Assembly (NCBI RefSeq): GCF_015694405.1
Contig: NZ_JADQDB010000001.1
Span: 248,001-312,000, forward strand
Source: Pelagibacterium limicola
GTDB taxonomy: Bacteria; Pseudomonadota; Alphaproteobacteria; Rhizobiales; Devosiaceae
DNA: 64,000 nucleotides
Reading direction: 5' to 3'
Program-made: the position numbers and the translations under genes
Notes under the pieces: model-generated
Told to the model about the DNA's origin: nothing
Databases searched by the model: none
What the model saw: the letters and a program-made list of their open reading frames with translations, nothing else
In this document: piece by piece, positions 29,452 to 38,950 of the stretch
How the letters are laid out: every line of letters starts with the position of its first letter
How positions within the stretch are numbered: position 1 is the stretch's first letter

Positions 29452-32400
29452 ATGCCAAAACGCACCGACATCAAATCCATCCTCATCATCGGGGCTGGAC
29501 CGATCATTATCGGCCAGGCCTGCGAGTTCGATTATTCCGGCACCCAGGCCTGCAAGGCGCTGCGCGAGGAAGGCTATCGCATCATTCTGGTGAATTCCAA
29601 CCCGGCCACGATCATGACCGATCCGGACGTTGCCGATGCCACCTATATGGAGCCGATCACCCCCGAGGTCGTCGCCAAGATCATCGAGAAGGAGCGCCCC
29701 GACGCGCTGCTGCCCACCATGGGCGGCCAAACTGCGCTTAATTGCGCGCTCTCGCTCAACAAGATGGGTGTGCTCGAAAAATTCGGCGTCGAGATGATCG
29801 GCGCCACCGCCGAGGCCATCGACAAGGCCGAGGATCGCGAACTGTTCCGCGACGCCATGACGAAGATCGGGCTGGCCACGCCCAAATCCCGCCTTGCGCA
29901 CAACACCATCGAATCCCTGCAGGCGCTCGAGGATATCGGCCTTCCAGCCATCATCCGCCCCAGCTTCACGCTCGGCGGCACCGGTGGCGGCATCGCATAC
30001 AACCGCGAGGAATACCTCGCCATCTGCGAAAGCGGCATCGACGCCTCGCCCACCAATGAAGTCCTGATCGAGGAATCCGTCCTCGGCTGGAAAGAGTATG
30101 AAATGGAAGTTGTCCGCGACAAGAAGGACAACTGCATCATCGTCTGCTCCATCGAGAACATCGATCCGATGGGCGTCCACACCGGCGATTCCATCACCGT
30201 CGCTCCGGCCCTGACGCTGACCGACAAGGAATACCAGATCATGCGCGACGCCTCGCTGGCCGTCCTGCGCGAGATCGGTGTCGAGACTGGCGGTTCAAAC
30301 GTCCAGTTCGCCATCAATCCCGAAGATGGCCGCATGATCGTCATCGAGATGAACCCGCGCGTCTCGCGCTCCTCCGCCCTGGCCTCCAAAGCCACCGGCT
30401 TCCCCATCGCCAAGGTCGCGGCGCGGCTGGCCGTCGGCTACACGCTCGATGAGCTCGAAAACGACATCACCGGCGGTGCAACCCCCGCATCGTTCGAGCC
30501 GACCATCGATTACGTCGTCACCAAGATCCCGCGTTTCGCCTTCGAGAAATTCCCCGGTGCCGACAATCGCCTGACCACCGCCATGAAGTCGGTCGGCGAA
30601 GCGATGGCCATTGGCCGCACCTTCCCGGAATCGCTGCAAAAGGCCTTGCGCAGCCTCGAAACCGGTCTCACCGGCCTCAACGAGATCGGCATCCCCGGCC
30701 TTGGCGAAGGCGACGACAAGAATGCAGTCCGCGCTGCGCTCGGCACCCCGACGCCCGACCGTCTGCTCTGGGTCGCCGAAGCCATGCGGCGCGGCTACGA
30801 CCACCAGATGATCCATGAAGCGTGCCGCATCGACCCCTGGTTCCTCGAGCAGCTTCAATCCATCGTCGATACCGAAAACAAGGTCCGCGAACACGGCCTG
30901 CCCCAGACCGACGGCCAGATGCGGACGCTCAAGGCCATGGGCTTTTCCGATGCCCGCCTCGCCGAACTGTCCGGCAAGTCCGCCCGCGAGGTCATGGCCC
31001 ACCGCCACAAGCTCGGCGTCAGGCCCGTCTATAAGCGCATCGACACCTGCGCCGCCGAATTCGCCTCCCCCACCGCCTATATGTATTCGACCTACGAGGC
31101 CCCCTTCGCCGGCACGCCTGCCGACGAGGCCCGCCCCTCGGACAAGAAAAAGATCGTCATCCTGGGCGGCGGCCCCAACCGCATCGGCCAGGGTATCGAG
31201 TTCGATTATTGCTGCTGCCACGCCGCCTTCGCGCTCTCGGATGCGGGCTATGAGACCATCATGGTCAACTGCAACCCCGAAACCGTCTCGACCGACTACG
31301 ACACCTCCGACCGCCTCTATTTCGAGCCGTTGACGGAAGAAGACGTCATCGAGATCCTCACCACGGAACAGCAGAACGGCACGCTTCATGGCGTCATCGT
31401 CCAGTTCGGTGGCCAGACGCCTCTCAAGCTCGCCGCCGCCGTCGAACGCGCCGGCGTCCCCATCCTCGGCACCCAGCCCGAAAAGATCGATCTGGCCGAA
31501 GACCGCGACCAGTTCATGAAGCTCTTGAACCGGCTCGATCTCACCCAGCCTAAAAACGGTATCGCCTATAGCCTCGAACAGGCCCGGCTCGTTGCCGAAG
31601 GTCTCGGCTTCCCCATGGTTATCCGCCCCTCGAACGTGCTCGGCGGGCGCGCCATGATCATCTGCCACTCCGCCGAAGAGTTCGAGCGCTACGTGCAATC
31701 GACGCTCACCGAACTGGTGCCGCCCGACATCCGGCACAAATACCCCAACGACAAGACCGGCCAGATCAATTCGGTCCTCGCCGCCAATCCGCTCCTGTTT
31801 GACTCCTATCTCGAAGGTGCGACCGAAATCGACGTAGATTGCCTCTCGGACGGCACCGATGTGTTCGTCGCCGGCATCATGGAGCATATCGAGGAGGCCG
31901 GCATCCACTCAGGCGACAGCGCCTGTTCGCTCCCGCCGCGCAGCCTTTCGCCAGCAATCATTGCCGAGCTCAAGCGCCAGGCCACGGAACTGGCCCGCTC
32001 GCTCAAGGTCGGCGGGCTGATGAACGTGCAGTTCGCCTTGAAGGACGACACGCTCTACATCCTCGAAGTGAACCCCCGCGCATCGCGCACCGTGCCTTTC
32101 GTCGCCAAGGTCATCGGCTACCCGCTCGCCAAGATCGCCGCGCGCATCATGGCGGGCGAAAAGCTCGACGCCTTCGATCTCCAGGAGCGCGAGATCAAGC
32201 ATATCGGCATCAAGGAAGCCGTCTTCCCCTTCGCCCGCTTCCCCGGCGTCGATACGGTTCTTGGCCCGGAAATGAAATCCACCGGCGAAGTCATCGGCCT
32301 CGACACCGATTTCGCTATCGCCTTCGCCAAATCCCAGCTCGGGGCGAATGTGAAGGTGCCAAAGGAAGGCACGGTCTTCATCTCTGTCCGCGACAGCGAC

Positions 32401-32763
32401 AAAGCGGCCATCGTCGGTGCCGTCCGCGACCTCGCCAATGCGGGTTTCCAGATCATCGCCACCGGCGGCACCCAGCGCTATCTTGTCGAGCAGGGCATCG
32501 ACTGCATCAAGATCAACAAGGTCCTCGAAGGCCGCCCGCACATCGTCGATGCCATCAAGAACAGCGATGTCCATCTCGTCATCAACACCACCGACGGCGC
32601 GAAGGCGGTTTCCGACAGCCGCGACATCCGCCGCGCCGCGCTGATGGCCAAGGTGCCCTATTACACCACCATCCCCGGCGCCAACGCCGCAGTCGAAGGC
32701 ATCCTCGCCTATCGCGGCGGCAATCTCACGGTTAAGGCGCTGCAGGAATACTTCGCGGCGTAA
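29452..32763 (+). CDS. carB: Carbamoyl-phosphate synthase large subunit
   Basis: At 1103 residues the length is full for CarB. Two homologous synthetase halves are visible: [23 protein letters not shown] near the start and [23 protein letters not shown] around residue 565. Each half has an ATP-grasp domain with [18 protein letters not shown] or [22 protein letters not shown]. The C-terminal MGS-type allosteric domain carries [24 protein letters not shown]. With CarA it makes carbamoyl phosphate. It is separated from carA by about 9.5 kb of unrelated genes. Confidence 0.98.
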   Translation: MPKRTDIKSILIIGAGPIIIGQACEFDYSGTQACKALREEGYRIILVNSNPATIMTDPDVADATYMEPITPEVVAKIIEKERPDALLPTMGGQTALNCALSLNKMGVLEKFGVEMIGATAEAIDKAEDRELFRDAMTKIGLATPKSRLAHNTIESLQALEDIGLPAIIRPSFTLGGTGGGIAYNREEYLAICESGIDASPTNEVLIEESVLGWKEYEMEVVRDKKDNCIIVCSIENIDPMGVHTGDSITVAPALTLTDKEYQIMRDASLAVLREIGVETGGSNVQFAINPEDGRMIVIEMNPRVSRSSALASKATGFPIAKVAARLAVGYTLDELENDITGGATPASFEPTIDYVVTKIPRFAFEKFPGADNRLTTAMKSVGEAMAIGRTFPESLQKALRSLETGLTGLNEIGIPGLGEGDDKNAVRAALGTPTPDRLLWVAEAMRRGYDHQMIHEACRIDPWFLEQLQSIVDTENKVREHGLPQTDGQMRTLKAMGFSDARLAELSGKSAREVMAHRHKLGVRPVYKRIDTCAAEFASPTAYMYSTYEAPFAGTPADEARPSDKKKIVILGGGPNRIGQGIEFDYCCCHAAFALSDAGYETIMVNCNPETVSTDYDTSDRLYFEPLTEEDVIEILTTEQQNGTLHGVIVQFGGQTPLKLAAAVERAGVPILGTQPEKIDLAEDRDQFMKLLNRLDLTQPKNGIAYSLEQARLVAEGLGFPMVIRPSNVLGGRAMIICHSAEEFERYVQSTLTELVPPDIRHKYPNDKTGQINSVLAANPLLFDSYLEGATEIDVDCLSDGTDVFVAGIMEHIEEAGIHSGDSACSLPPRSLSPAIIAELKRQATELARSLKVGGLMNVQFALKDDTLYILEVNPRASRTVPFVAKVIGYPLAKIAARIMAGEKLDAFDLQEREIKHIGIKEAVFPFARFPGVDTVLGPEMKSTGEVIGLDTDFAIAFAKSQLGANVKVPKEGTVFISVRDSDKAAIVGAVRDLANAGFQIIATGGTQRYLVEQGIDCIKINKVLEGRPHIVDAIKNSDVHLVINTTDGAKAVSDSRDIRRAALMAKVPYYTTIPGANAAVEGILAYRGGNLTVKALQEYFAA

Positions 32764-33044
32764 TCCCTCACGACCCGGCGGCGTCATATTTGCCCGCCGG
32801 GCCGGCTCATGGGCTGCCAATGGCCCTTTTTACTTCCGATCGAAGACGATGACGGGACGTTCGCCGCGAGCGTCCTGGTGGCCCCAGGCCGGCTTTCGAC
32901 CCGCTAGGCCGAGACCGGGGACCAACCTCTCGAGTGGCATAAGTAGCACGCCTCGAAATAAGTTAACCCTCTATGAACTGTCTCATTGCAATACACCTTG
33001 AGAGGATTTATTCATAAAGAATTAACTAATGGGGGATCCTCAAA

Positions 33045-33506
33045 ATGAAATCGCGGTTTCTGCTTTCAGTTGCCGTCTCACTTCTCGCCATGGGGAGCGC
33101 AATGGCTGCTCCTCCCGCATCCAAGCCGAACCAGCCCAATAATGTGACACCGGGTCAGAACGGTCAGGGCGGCGCGAATGGCTTTATCGACAGGACGTTC
33201 GAAGTCATTGTCGAGACGTCCAGCGAAGCCCAGTTTATGGGTATGAGCAACAAAACGCCGCCGAATGCGAATGCCGCTGCCAGCCAGGGCACCCGCACTG
33301 AAACGATCACCACCATCACCACGTACGACGTGGACGTGACCGGGCCGAACGGACAGCTCAAGGACTACGAACTTCCTGACAACTACGAGCTTCAGGAAGA
33401 AGGCGATAAACTCCCGGGTTGCGCGAATTGCGAAATCACCGATATCACCGAGACGGGCAGCGACAGCACTACGGAGATCACTGATCTTCCGGGCGCAAAT
33501 CGTTAA
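33045..33506 (+). CDS. Secreted hypothetical protein (153 aa)
   Basis: This protein has a signal peptide ending AMAAPP (near 22) and a low-complexity Asn/Gln/Gly-rich start (NQPNNVTPGQNGQGG). Thr-rich segments TETITTITTYDV and TDITETGSDSTTEITD follow, and a CANC pair sits near 129-132. No family is recognised. The upstream 100 bases are markedly AT-rich compared with the surroundings, and a strong terminator follows, so it is likely a single-gene unit. Confidence 0.75.
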   Translation: MKSRFLLSVAVSLLAMGSAMAAPPASKPNQPNNVTPGQNGQGGANGFIDRTFEVIVETSSEAQFMGMSNKTPPNANAAASQGTRTETITTITTYDVDVTGPNGQLKDYELPDNYELQEEGDKLPGCANCEITDITETGSDSTTEITDLPGANR

Positions 33507-33529
33507 TACCGCTTTGCTTTGAAGCCTTC

Positions 33530-33560
33530 GATCCGCCAGCTGTCTGGCGGGTCTTTTTTT
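33530..33560 (+). terminator. Intrinsic terminator after secreted hypothetical gene
   Basis: GATCCGCCAG and CTGGCGGGTC pair (one G-T) around CTGT and are followed by seven T residues. Confidence 0.9.
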
Positions 33561-33613
33561 GGCCAATGGGTGCTCGGACCGTTGCCCTACTGCCCACTTC
33601 CAGCCTGTAAGGG

Positions 33614-34405
33614 TCAGCTGTGCGGCGCTTTGCCCATTGCCCTTGCTACAACCGCGTCGAAACGGCTGTCCATGCAAACGCTCAGATCCGTTGTCACGAA
33701 CCGGCCGTCTATGAACAGGCTGAAGATCGTTGCGGGGGTGGGCGCCGACTGAGCGGCTTCCAGGCTGTCCAGCTTGATGATGTTCGCGGTCAGGTTCCGC
33801 TTCTCGCACGTCTCTCTGAGCGAGACGTTGACATGGTACTCGGAGAACGGACAGCGGTTGGAGTAGTAGACCGTAACCCCGTTCGAATCGGGACCGAGGC
33901 CGTTTATCGCGCTATCGCCGAACCGCGGTAGATCCGGCGAGACGGCGCCGTCGACCTCGAGCGCAAGCAGGGAAAAGCCGCTGTCGAGCGCGTCGACCTC
34001 CCGGAAGCCCTGCCGCAGCAACCACTCTCCGTCGCTCTGAAAATGCATTTTCTTCTTTCCCGCCACCGAGACCAGGCCATGGCGGCCCTGTTTCGCGACC
34101 TCATCCATGGCAGTCGCAAGTAGGGCTTTGCCGTGACCATGGCCCTTGAATTGGCCAGAGACCCAGAAGCAGCCCATCACCATCCATCCGGGTGCAACGA
34201 CCGGCATCCAGGCGTGCTCGCTCGGACCATATTCGATGAAAACCTTGCCCCGCTCATCGAGGCGGCTGAACCGGTAGCCCCGGCCGTATTGCTCTGCCAG
34301 CCACTGCTTCTTGGCGGCATAACCATCGGCGCATTTCTTGTCCGAAATTGCACAACAGATTTGCTCTTTCGGCAGCGTGTCTGGCGTAAGGGTGATAATC
34401 GACAT
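33614..34405 (-). CDS. YoaP-like GNAT acetyltransferase with C-terminal thioredoxin-like domain
   Basis: I start this 263-residue protein at ATG 34405, where AAGGAG is upstream. The N-terminal half is a GNAT domain (GCFWVSGQFKGHGHGKALL near 79-97). The C-terminal half (from about 175) has VTVYYSNRCPFSEYHV followed by an alternating pattern like a thioredoxin/YoaP domain with a single Cys. YoaP-type proteins are known in Bacillus but their substrate is not. It is divergent from the ArsR gene. Confidence 0.82.
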   Translation of the reverse strand: MSIITLTPDTLPKEQICCAISDKKCADGYAAKKQWLAEQYGRGYRFSRLDERGKVFIEYGPSEHAWMPVVAPGWMVMGCFWVSGQFKGHGHGKALLATAMDEVAKQGRHGLVSVAGKKKMHFQSDGEWLLRQGFREVDALDSGFSLLALEVDGAVSPDLPRFGDSAINGLGPDSNGVTVYYSNRCPFSEYHVNVSLRETCEKRNLTANIIKLDSLEAAQSAPTPATIFSLFIDGRFVTTDLSVCMDSRFDAVVARAMGKAPHS

Positions 34406-34524
34406 GCCGGTCTCCTTGCGGGCGATCCATGGCCCCAAGGATAATCCATCGGCTCACCCGGTCATTGACGTCGGTCAAAAATAACTGTTGCCAGCGCCCA
34501 TCCGCCAGTCAATAACTGAACCAA

Positions 34525-34887
34525 ATGGTTCAGTATATAGACACATCCTTGGATGCCAAATTCGCTGCCCTTTCGGACGCCACCCGACGTGGCGTTCTGG
34601 AGCGGCTGTTTCAGGGCGAAGCCTCAATCAGCGATCTGGCCGAGCGCTTCCACATGACGCTGACCGGCATGAAAAAGCACGTCAGTGTTCTCGAACAGGC
34701 GGGGCTGGTGGCAAGCGAGAAGGTCGGACGGGTCAGGACGTGCCGTCTGGGACCCGGAACTCTGGAGGCCGAAATGGAATGGATGGCGCAATATCACGCG
34801 CTGTGGACGGCCCGGTTCAAGGCGCTCGATAGAGTGATTGCAGATTTGAAATCGAAGGAACAGGGCAATGAACAGGAAAATGACTGA
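34525..34887 (+). CDS. ArsR family winged-helix regulator
   Basis: This 120-residue protein has the ArsR helix-turn-helix: FAALSDATRRGVLERLF, ASISDLAERFHMTLTGMKKHVSVLEQAGLV and TCRLGPGTLEAEMEW. There is no Cys metal site, so it is a non-metal type as usual when paired with an AHSA1 gene. Its last 20 bases overlap the SRPBCC gene, so translation is coupled and the pair is an operon. It is divergent from the YoaP-like gene. Confidence 0.92.
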   Translation: MVQYIDTSLDAKFAALSDATRRGVLERLFQGEASISDLAERFHMTLTGMKKHVSVLEQAGLVASEKVGRVRTCRLGPGTLEAEMEWMAQYHALWTARFKALDRVIADLKSKEQGNEQEND

Positions 34888-35347
34888 GCGCGTATCGGAT
34901 CGCGAACTTTTGGTACGGCGCAGCTTCAATGCAAGAGCCAGCATCGTGTTCAAGGCCTGGACGACACCGGAACTGATGATGCGCTGGTGGGCCCCCGAAA
35001 GCTTTGGCATCACCTTCATCTCGGCGGAGATGGATGTGCGCGAGGGTGGGCGTTACCGCTTTGTCTTCGGCCATCCGGCGGCGGACGAACCGATGGCGTT
35101 TGTCGGGCGCTATCTCGAGGTCGTGCCGGATGCGCGCCTGGTCTGGACAAACGAAGAGGGCGAGGACGGGGCGGTAACGACAGTGACCTTTACCGAGCGC
35201 GATGGCTGGACCGAAGTTGAATTGCGCGATCTCTATCCGAGCAAGGAGGCGCTCGATGCCGCCATCGAGCAGGGGAGCGTCAGCGGATATGACGAGCAGC
35301 TTGCCGAGCTTGACGTTTTCCTTGGCACGCTCGAAACGGAGGGTTGA
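34868..35347 (+). CDS. SRPBCC (AHSA1-like) domain protein
   Basis: This 159-residue protein has the activator-of-Hsp90-homologue fold pattern: RSFNARASIVFKAWTTPELMMRWWAPESF, EMDVREGGRYRFVF and TVTFTERDGWTEVEL. Stand-alone SRPBCC proteins bind hydrophobic ligands. It overlaps the ArsR-type gene by 20 bases, a layout repeated in many proteobacteria. The ligand and true function are unknown. Confidence 0.92.
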   Translation: MNRKMTERVSDRELLVRRSFNARASIVFKAWTTPELMMRWWAPESFGITFISAEMDVREGGRYRFVFGHPAADEPMAFVGRYLEVVPDARLVWTNEEGEDGAVTTVTFTERDGWTEVELRDLYPSKEALDAAIEQGSVSGYDEQLAELDVFLGTLETEG

Positions 35348-35350
35348 TCT

Positions 35351-35803
35351 CTATTCGACAAAGCAGGATATGGGACCGGTGAACTCGAAGAGTTGCGCCT
35401 CCCCGCCCTGCGAATCCCCCGCTTGGTAGGCGGCGACCGAAAAGTCTCCGAGATAGTCTTCGCCGCTCTCATCGACCATCGTCCGGACGACGACCTGGAC
35501 GCTGAAATAGGGAACGTCGCCCTCGGCCTCCCGGTAGAGAACCAGCCTCAACGTCTCTCCATCAAGCCAGTATTGCGCCACATGCTCTTGCTCGAAGCGG
35601 GCCTCGCGCGCCGCCGGGGATAACCGCTGATCGGCTATCGCCAATTCGCCGGCAAACGCGAAGAGCGGCCCACCCATGCCGTGCGTAACGCCGCTCTGGA
35701 TGTCGATCAGAATGGGCCCATGATCCGCGCCGCACGAAATTCCCCCGCTGGCGGCCGCAGGAAAAGCAACCAGGCTGGCGAAAGCGGCAATGATCAGTCG
35801 CAT
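35351..35803 (-). CDS. Secreted hypothetical protein (150 aa)
   Basis: From ATG 35803 (GGAG 8 bases upstream) the protein has a signal peptide ending FPAAASGG (near 20). Two Cys residues (ISCGADHGP near the mature N-terminus and GPISCFVE at the C-terminus) could form a disulfide joining both ends. The body has no motif I recognise. It converges on the SRPBCC gene with a 3-base gap. Confidence 0.75.
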   Translation of the reverse strand: MRLIIAAFASLVAFPAAASGGISCGADHGPILIDIQSGVTHGMGGPLFAFAGELAIADQRLSPAAREARFEQEHVAQYWLDGETLRLVLYREAEGDVPYFSVQVVVRTMVDESGEDYLGDFSVAAYQAGDSQGGEAQLFEFTGPISCFVE

Positions 35804-36049
35804 GGGTCTCACTCCACGTAGCTATGGCCGAAACGGCGCATATGCGGTTTTCGATTGTCACCAGAGGTAATCCGATAGAGACGCCTTGCGCGAGCATTAT
35901 TCGCCCGGGGGCGTGCAATCTTCCCGCTGGGCAGCTAGGCGACGCACCCCTCCATGAAATTTTCCCCTCATTGTCGGCCCGCTCCTGCCCCGTCCGTCGT
36001 CTCCTTCGAAAACGCACAATTTCCACGCAAACATCCAAGGAGGACCGAT

Positions 36050-36919
36050 ATGTTCCGCAGAACCGTCACCATCGCTCTCGTCCTGCTCGCAACAGGAGGC
36101 TCCCCTCTCATGGCACAGTCCGAACCCGCCGGCGCTACCGTCGAGGTCAACGGAATGCAGATGTATTACGAGGTCTCGGGCGAAGGCGACCCGCTCATCG
36201 TCCTGCACGGCGCCTATATGAACATCGATACAATGGGCGAAATCATCCCCATGCTGGCCGAAAGCCGCAAGATCTACGCCATCGAGTTCCAGGGCCACGG
36301 CCGCACCACCGATATCGACCGTCCCATCACCTATCCCAACCTTGCAGACGACATCGCCGCCTTCATGGATGAAGTCGGGCTCGAAAAGGCCGATGTCTTC
36401 GGCTATTCGATGGGCGCCGCCGCCGGCCTGCAATTTGCCATCCGCCACCCCAAAAGGATCGGCAAGCTCGCCGCCGCCTCGGTCTCTTACGATGCCAGAG
36501 GGTGGCAGCCCGCTTTCCTCGAATTCATCCCTATGATGACTCCCGAATTCTTCGTCGACACACCGATGGAGGATGAATACCGCAAACTGGCCCCCAACCC
36601 CGACGGCTTCCCCGCGCTCGTCGAAAAACTCATCGCGCTCGAGCACGAGCCCATGGCCTGGGAGGATGACGTCAAAAAGCTCGAAACCCCGGTCCTCGTC
36701 ATCGCGGGCGACGCCGACGTGACGACCCTCGAACACACCGTCGCGCTGTTCCGCCTGCTTGGTGGTGGGGGCATGGGCGACATGGGCGAACCGCTGCCCG
36801 AGTCTCGCCTCGCCATCCTGCCTGCCTCCTCCCACACCGCAGTCATCGACCAGGCCGAAATCCTTCGTAGCTTCGTCATCGATTTCCTCGAAGGCAAGGT
36901 TCCTGCCGGGTTCATGTAA
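36050..36919 (+). CDS. Secreted alpha/beta hydrolase
   Basis: This 289-residue protein starts at ATG 36050 (AAGGAGG upstream) with a signal peptide ending SPLMAQSE (near 20). The alpha/beta-hydrolase core shows the oxyanion region LIVLHGAYMN, the nucleophile elbow GYSMGAA (Ser near 123), the acid in VIAGDADVT and the His in LPASSHTAVI. It resembles many epoxide-hydrolase/esterase-like proteins. The substrate is unknown. An 11-bp hairpin lies between it and the next gene. Confidence 0.9.
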   Translation: MFRRTVTIALVLLATGGSPLMAQSEPAGATVEVNGMQMYYEVSGEGDPLIVLHGAYMNIDTMGEIIPMLAESRKIYAIEFQGHGRTTDIDRPITYPNLADDIAAFMDEVGLEKADVFGYSMGAAAGLQFAIRHPKRIGKLAAASVSYDARGWQPAFLEFIPMMTPEFFVDTPMEDEYRKLAPNPDGFPALVEKLIALEHEPMAWEDDVKKLETPVLVIAGDADVTTLEHTVALFRLLGGGGMGDMGEPLPESRLAILPASSHTAVIDQAEILRSFVIDFLEGKVPAGFM

Positions 36920-36962
36920 GCGCGCCAAAAGCGGCTTGACCGCACTTTCTGCTGGAACCAAT

Positions 36963-36987
36963 ATCCCGGCGCCTCAGGTGCCGGGAT
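36963..36987 (+). terminator. Hairpin between hydrolase and secreted protein genes
   Basis: ATCCCGGCGCC and GGTGCCGGGAT pair (11 bp, one G-T) around TCA. No T-run follows, and the stem ends 9 bases before the next ATG, so it may affect translation of that gene as much as termination. Confidence 0.4.
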
Positions 36988-36996
36988 TCGATTGTC

Positions 36997-37938
36997 ATGA
37001 AATACGCTGCTGCCTCCCTTGCCATCTTCGCGCTGGCCGGCATTGCCTCACCTGCAGCGGCCTCGGAACCGGCGGTCGATATCGCCATCGAAAGCTTCAT
37101 CGCCGCTACCGGCTTTGCGCGGATCGACCCGGTACAATTGGAAGAAAGCCTTGGGCCTTTATGGCTCCAGACCGATCTCGTTCCCCCCTCCGGCCCGGTC
37201 GGCCCTATCGAAAAGGCGCTGCTGATCGCAACCGGGGCGATCCCCTCGACCCGCACCCGCACGGCGCTCTCTTATGGCCAGTTGATCGATAGCGAAGGCG
37301 ACAGCCAGGCCTCACCAGTGAGCTTCATCGAAGTCCGCCATTACAACCTGGCGTCCGAAATCCGCGACGAAAACATAAAGGCGTATGGCCTCGAGGACGT
37401 GGCGGACCTCGAAATGTTCGGGCTCGGCGAACACCGCGCCTGGCGCTTCGTTTTCCAGCCACTGGCAGGCTATACCGCCCTGCTTATCGATGCGAGCACA
37501 CGGGAAATCGATGACCGCGAGGCCGCGGACCACGATTGCACCGGCCTGCGCTGCCTCAAGTATTTCACACACAGCAGCGAATTGGCGACGTGGGAAGCGA
37601 TGGACGTGACAATCCCCGATTGGCCGCGCCTTTATCCCGACTGGATGAAAGAAACCTCGACCCCCGCTCACGCCGCCGCCGAACTTGCCGTGCTCGGCTT
37701 CTGGGCCAATGCTGAATCCGGCACCTACCAGTGGACCGGCGGCGAACACCCCGAAGCCGTACGCGGCATCGAGCCTTTCCGCTTCATCGGCATCGACAGG
37801 AACCTCGGACAGGAAGCCGCCATCGACGCGATCTGGATTGAAACCCTGCTCAACGACACCTCGATATCCGAGATCTGGTTCCGCCGTTCAGAGGTCGCGG
37901 GCGACGTCTATTTCGACACCTTCACCATACCCCGTTGA
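36997..37938 (+). CDS. Secreted hypothetical protein (313 aa)
   Basis: A signal peptide (cleavage near SPAAASEP, about 22) precedes a soluble 290-residue protein. Two Cys in DHDCTGLRCLKYF may pair. Other segments (GEHRAWRFVFQPLAGYTALLIDAST; EIWFRRSEVAGDVYFDTF) show a beta-rich fold, but I recognise no family. The start ATG is close to the hairpin at 36963-36987 and has no strong ribosome site. Confidence 0.75.
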   Translation: MKYAAASLAIFALAGIASPAAASEPAVDIAIESFIAATGFARIDPVQLEESLGPLWLQTDLVPPSGPVGPIEKALLIATGAIPSTRTRTALSYGQLIDSEGDSQASPVSFIEVRHYNLASEIRDENIKAYGLEDVADLEMFGLGEHRAWRFVFQPLAGYTALLIDASTREIDDREAADHDCTGLRCLKYFTHSSELATWEAMDVTIPDWPRLYPDWMKETSTPAHAAAELAVLGFWANAESGTYQWTGGEHPEAVRGIEPFRFIGIDRNLGQEAAIDAIWIETLLNDTSISEIWFRRSEVAGDVYFDTFTIPR

Positions 37939-38121
37939 CTCCACGGCAGGCCGTCTTCATCTTCGCGGCCATGATGATGTCCTGCAAATTCGCTGTTTTC
38001 CTCAGCGCCTGACCGGCGCTTTCCCGGGAACGAAAGCATTGTGAGCCGGATCGCCGAAGCGATCGGCTAGGGCCGCGCACGAACCGTCGCGCGGCGAAAT
38101 GCGAATTCATGGATATCTCGA

Positions 38122-38910
38122 ATGCCCCACATCACACCCGCGCTCGATGCAGCGCAGATCGATGCCTTCATCGCCGATGGCTTCGTCCGCATCGATAACG
38201 CCTTCCCCCGCGAATTGGCCGATGAGGCCCGCGCCATTCTCTGGCGCGACACCGGTTGCGACCCGGACGATCGTGCCACATGGACCCGGCCCGTCATCCG
38301 CCTCGGTTTTTATCATGACGCCCCGTTTCGGGCGGCGGCCAACACGCCGGTCCTTCATGCCGCCTATGACCGGCTTGTCGGCGAAGGTCGCTGGCTCCCC
38401 CCGCGAGGGCTCGGCACCTTCCCCGTCCGCTTCCCGTCGAGCGAGGGACCCGGCGATGATGGCTGGCACGTAGATGTCAGCTTCGGGTTCGAGAACCCCG
38501 ATTTCATGGAATGGCGGGCGAACGTCAAATCCAGCGGCCGGGCGCTATTGATGCTGTTCCTCTTGTCCGATGTCGGGCCCCAGGACGCACCCACCCGTAT
38601 CCGCAAGGGCTCGCACGCGGTCATTGCGCGCGAACTCCTGCCCTTTGGCGAGGCCGGCGCTACCCTGCGGCAGCTTTCCGCCGATGGCTACGCCTCGAGC
38701 GCGGGCTGCGAGGAAGACCTGGCCACCGGGCCAGCGGGCACCGTTTATCTGTGCCACCCCTTCCTCGTCCACGCGGCCCAGCCGCATCGCGGAACCGGGG
38801 TCAAGTTCATGGCCCAGCCACCCTTGCTACCCAAGGGCGAGTTTGATCCTGCGCTGCCGCCCTCGCCCGTGCAGGTCGCCATCCGCAAGGCCTGCGGCCT
38901 GACGATGTAG
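38122..38910 (+). CDS. Phytanoyl-CoA dioxygenase-like Fe(II)/2OG oxygenase
   Basis: This 262-residue protein has the cupin-like oxygenase pattern with HVD in GWHVDVSFGFENPDF (iron ligands) and a distal His in CHPFLVHAAQPHRG. The opening DAFIADGFVRIDNAFP is typical of PhyH-family proteins. They hydroxylate small molecules using oxygen and 2-oxoglutarate. The substrate is unknown. It is convergent with the methyltransferase gene across a perfect 10-bp hairpin. Confidence 0.85.
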   Translation: MPHITPALDAAQIDAFIADGFVRIDNAFPRELADEARAILWRDTGCDPDDRATWTRPVIRLGFYHDAPFRAAANTPVLHAAYDRLVGEGRWLPPRGLGTFPVRFPSSEGPGDDGWHVDVSFGFENPDFMEWRANVKSSGRALLMLFLLSDVGPQDAPTRIRKGSHAVIARELLPFGEAGATLRQLSADGYASSAGCEEDLATGPAGTVYLCHPFLVHAAQPHRGTGVKFMAQPPLLPKGEFDPALPPSPVQVAIRKACGLTM

Positions 38911-38920
38911 ACGCCGAGAT

Positions 38921-38943
38921 CCCCGGGAGCGCTGCTCCCGGGG
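38921..38943. terminator. Symmetric hairpin between convergent genes
   Basis: CCCCGGGAGC and GCTCCCGGGG pair perfectly (10 bp) around GCT. It may serve both convergent genes, although neither side carries a T-run. Confidence 0.5.
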
Positions 38944-38950
38944 GCACGGT

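Noticed and set aside
30295-31908. A 537-codon open frame antisense to carB
   Set aside because: carB is unambiguous and full-length; the antisense frame has no ribosome site or family signal.
37922-38110. A 62-codon minus-strand frame between two plus-strand genes
   Set aside because: Serine/arginine-rich with no start signal; looks like chance.
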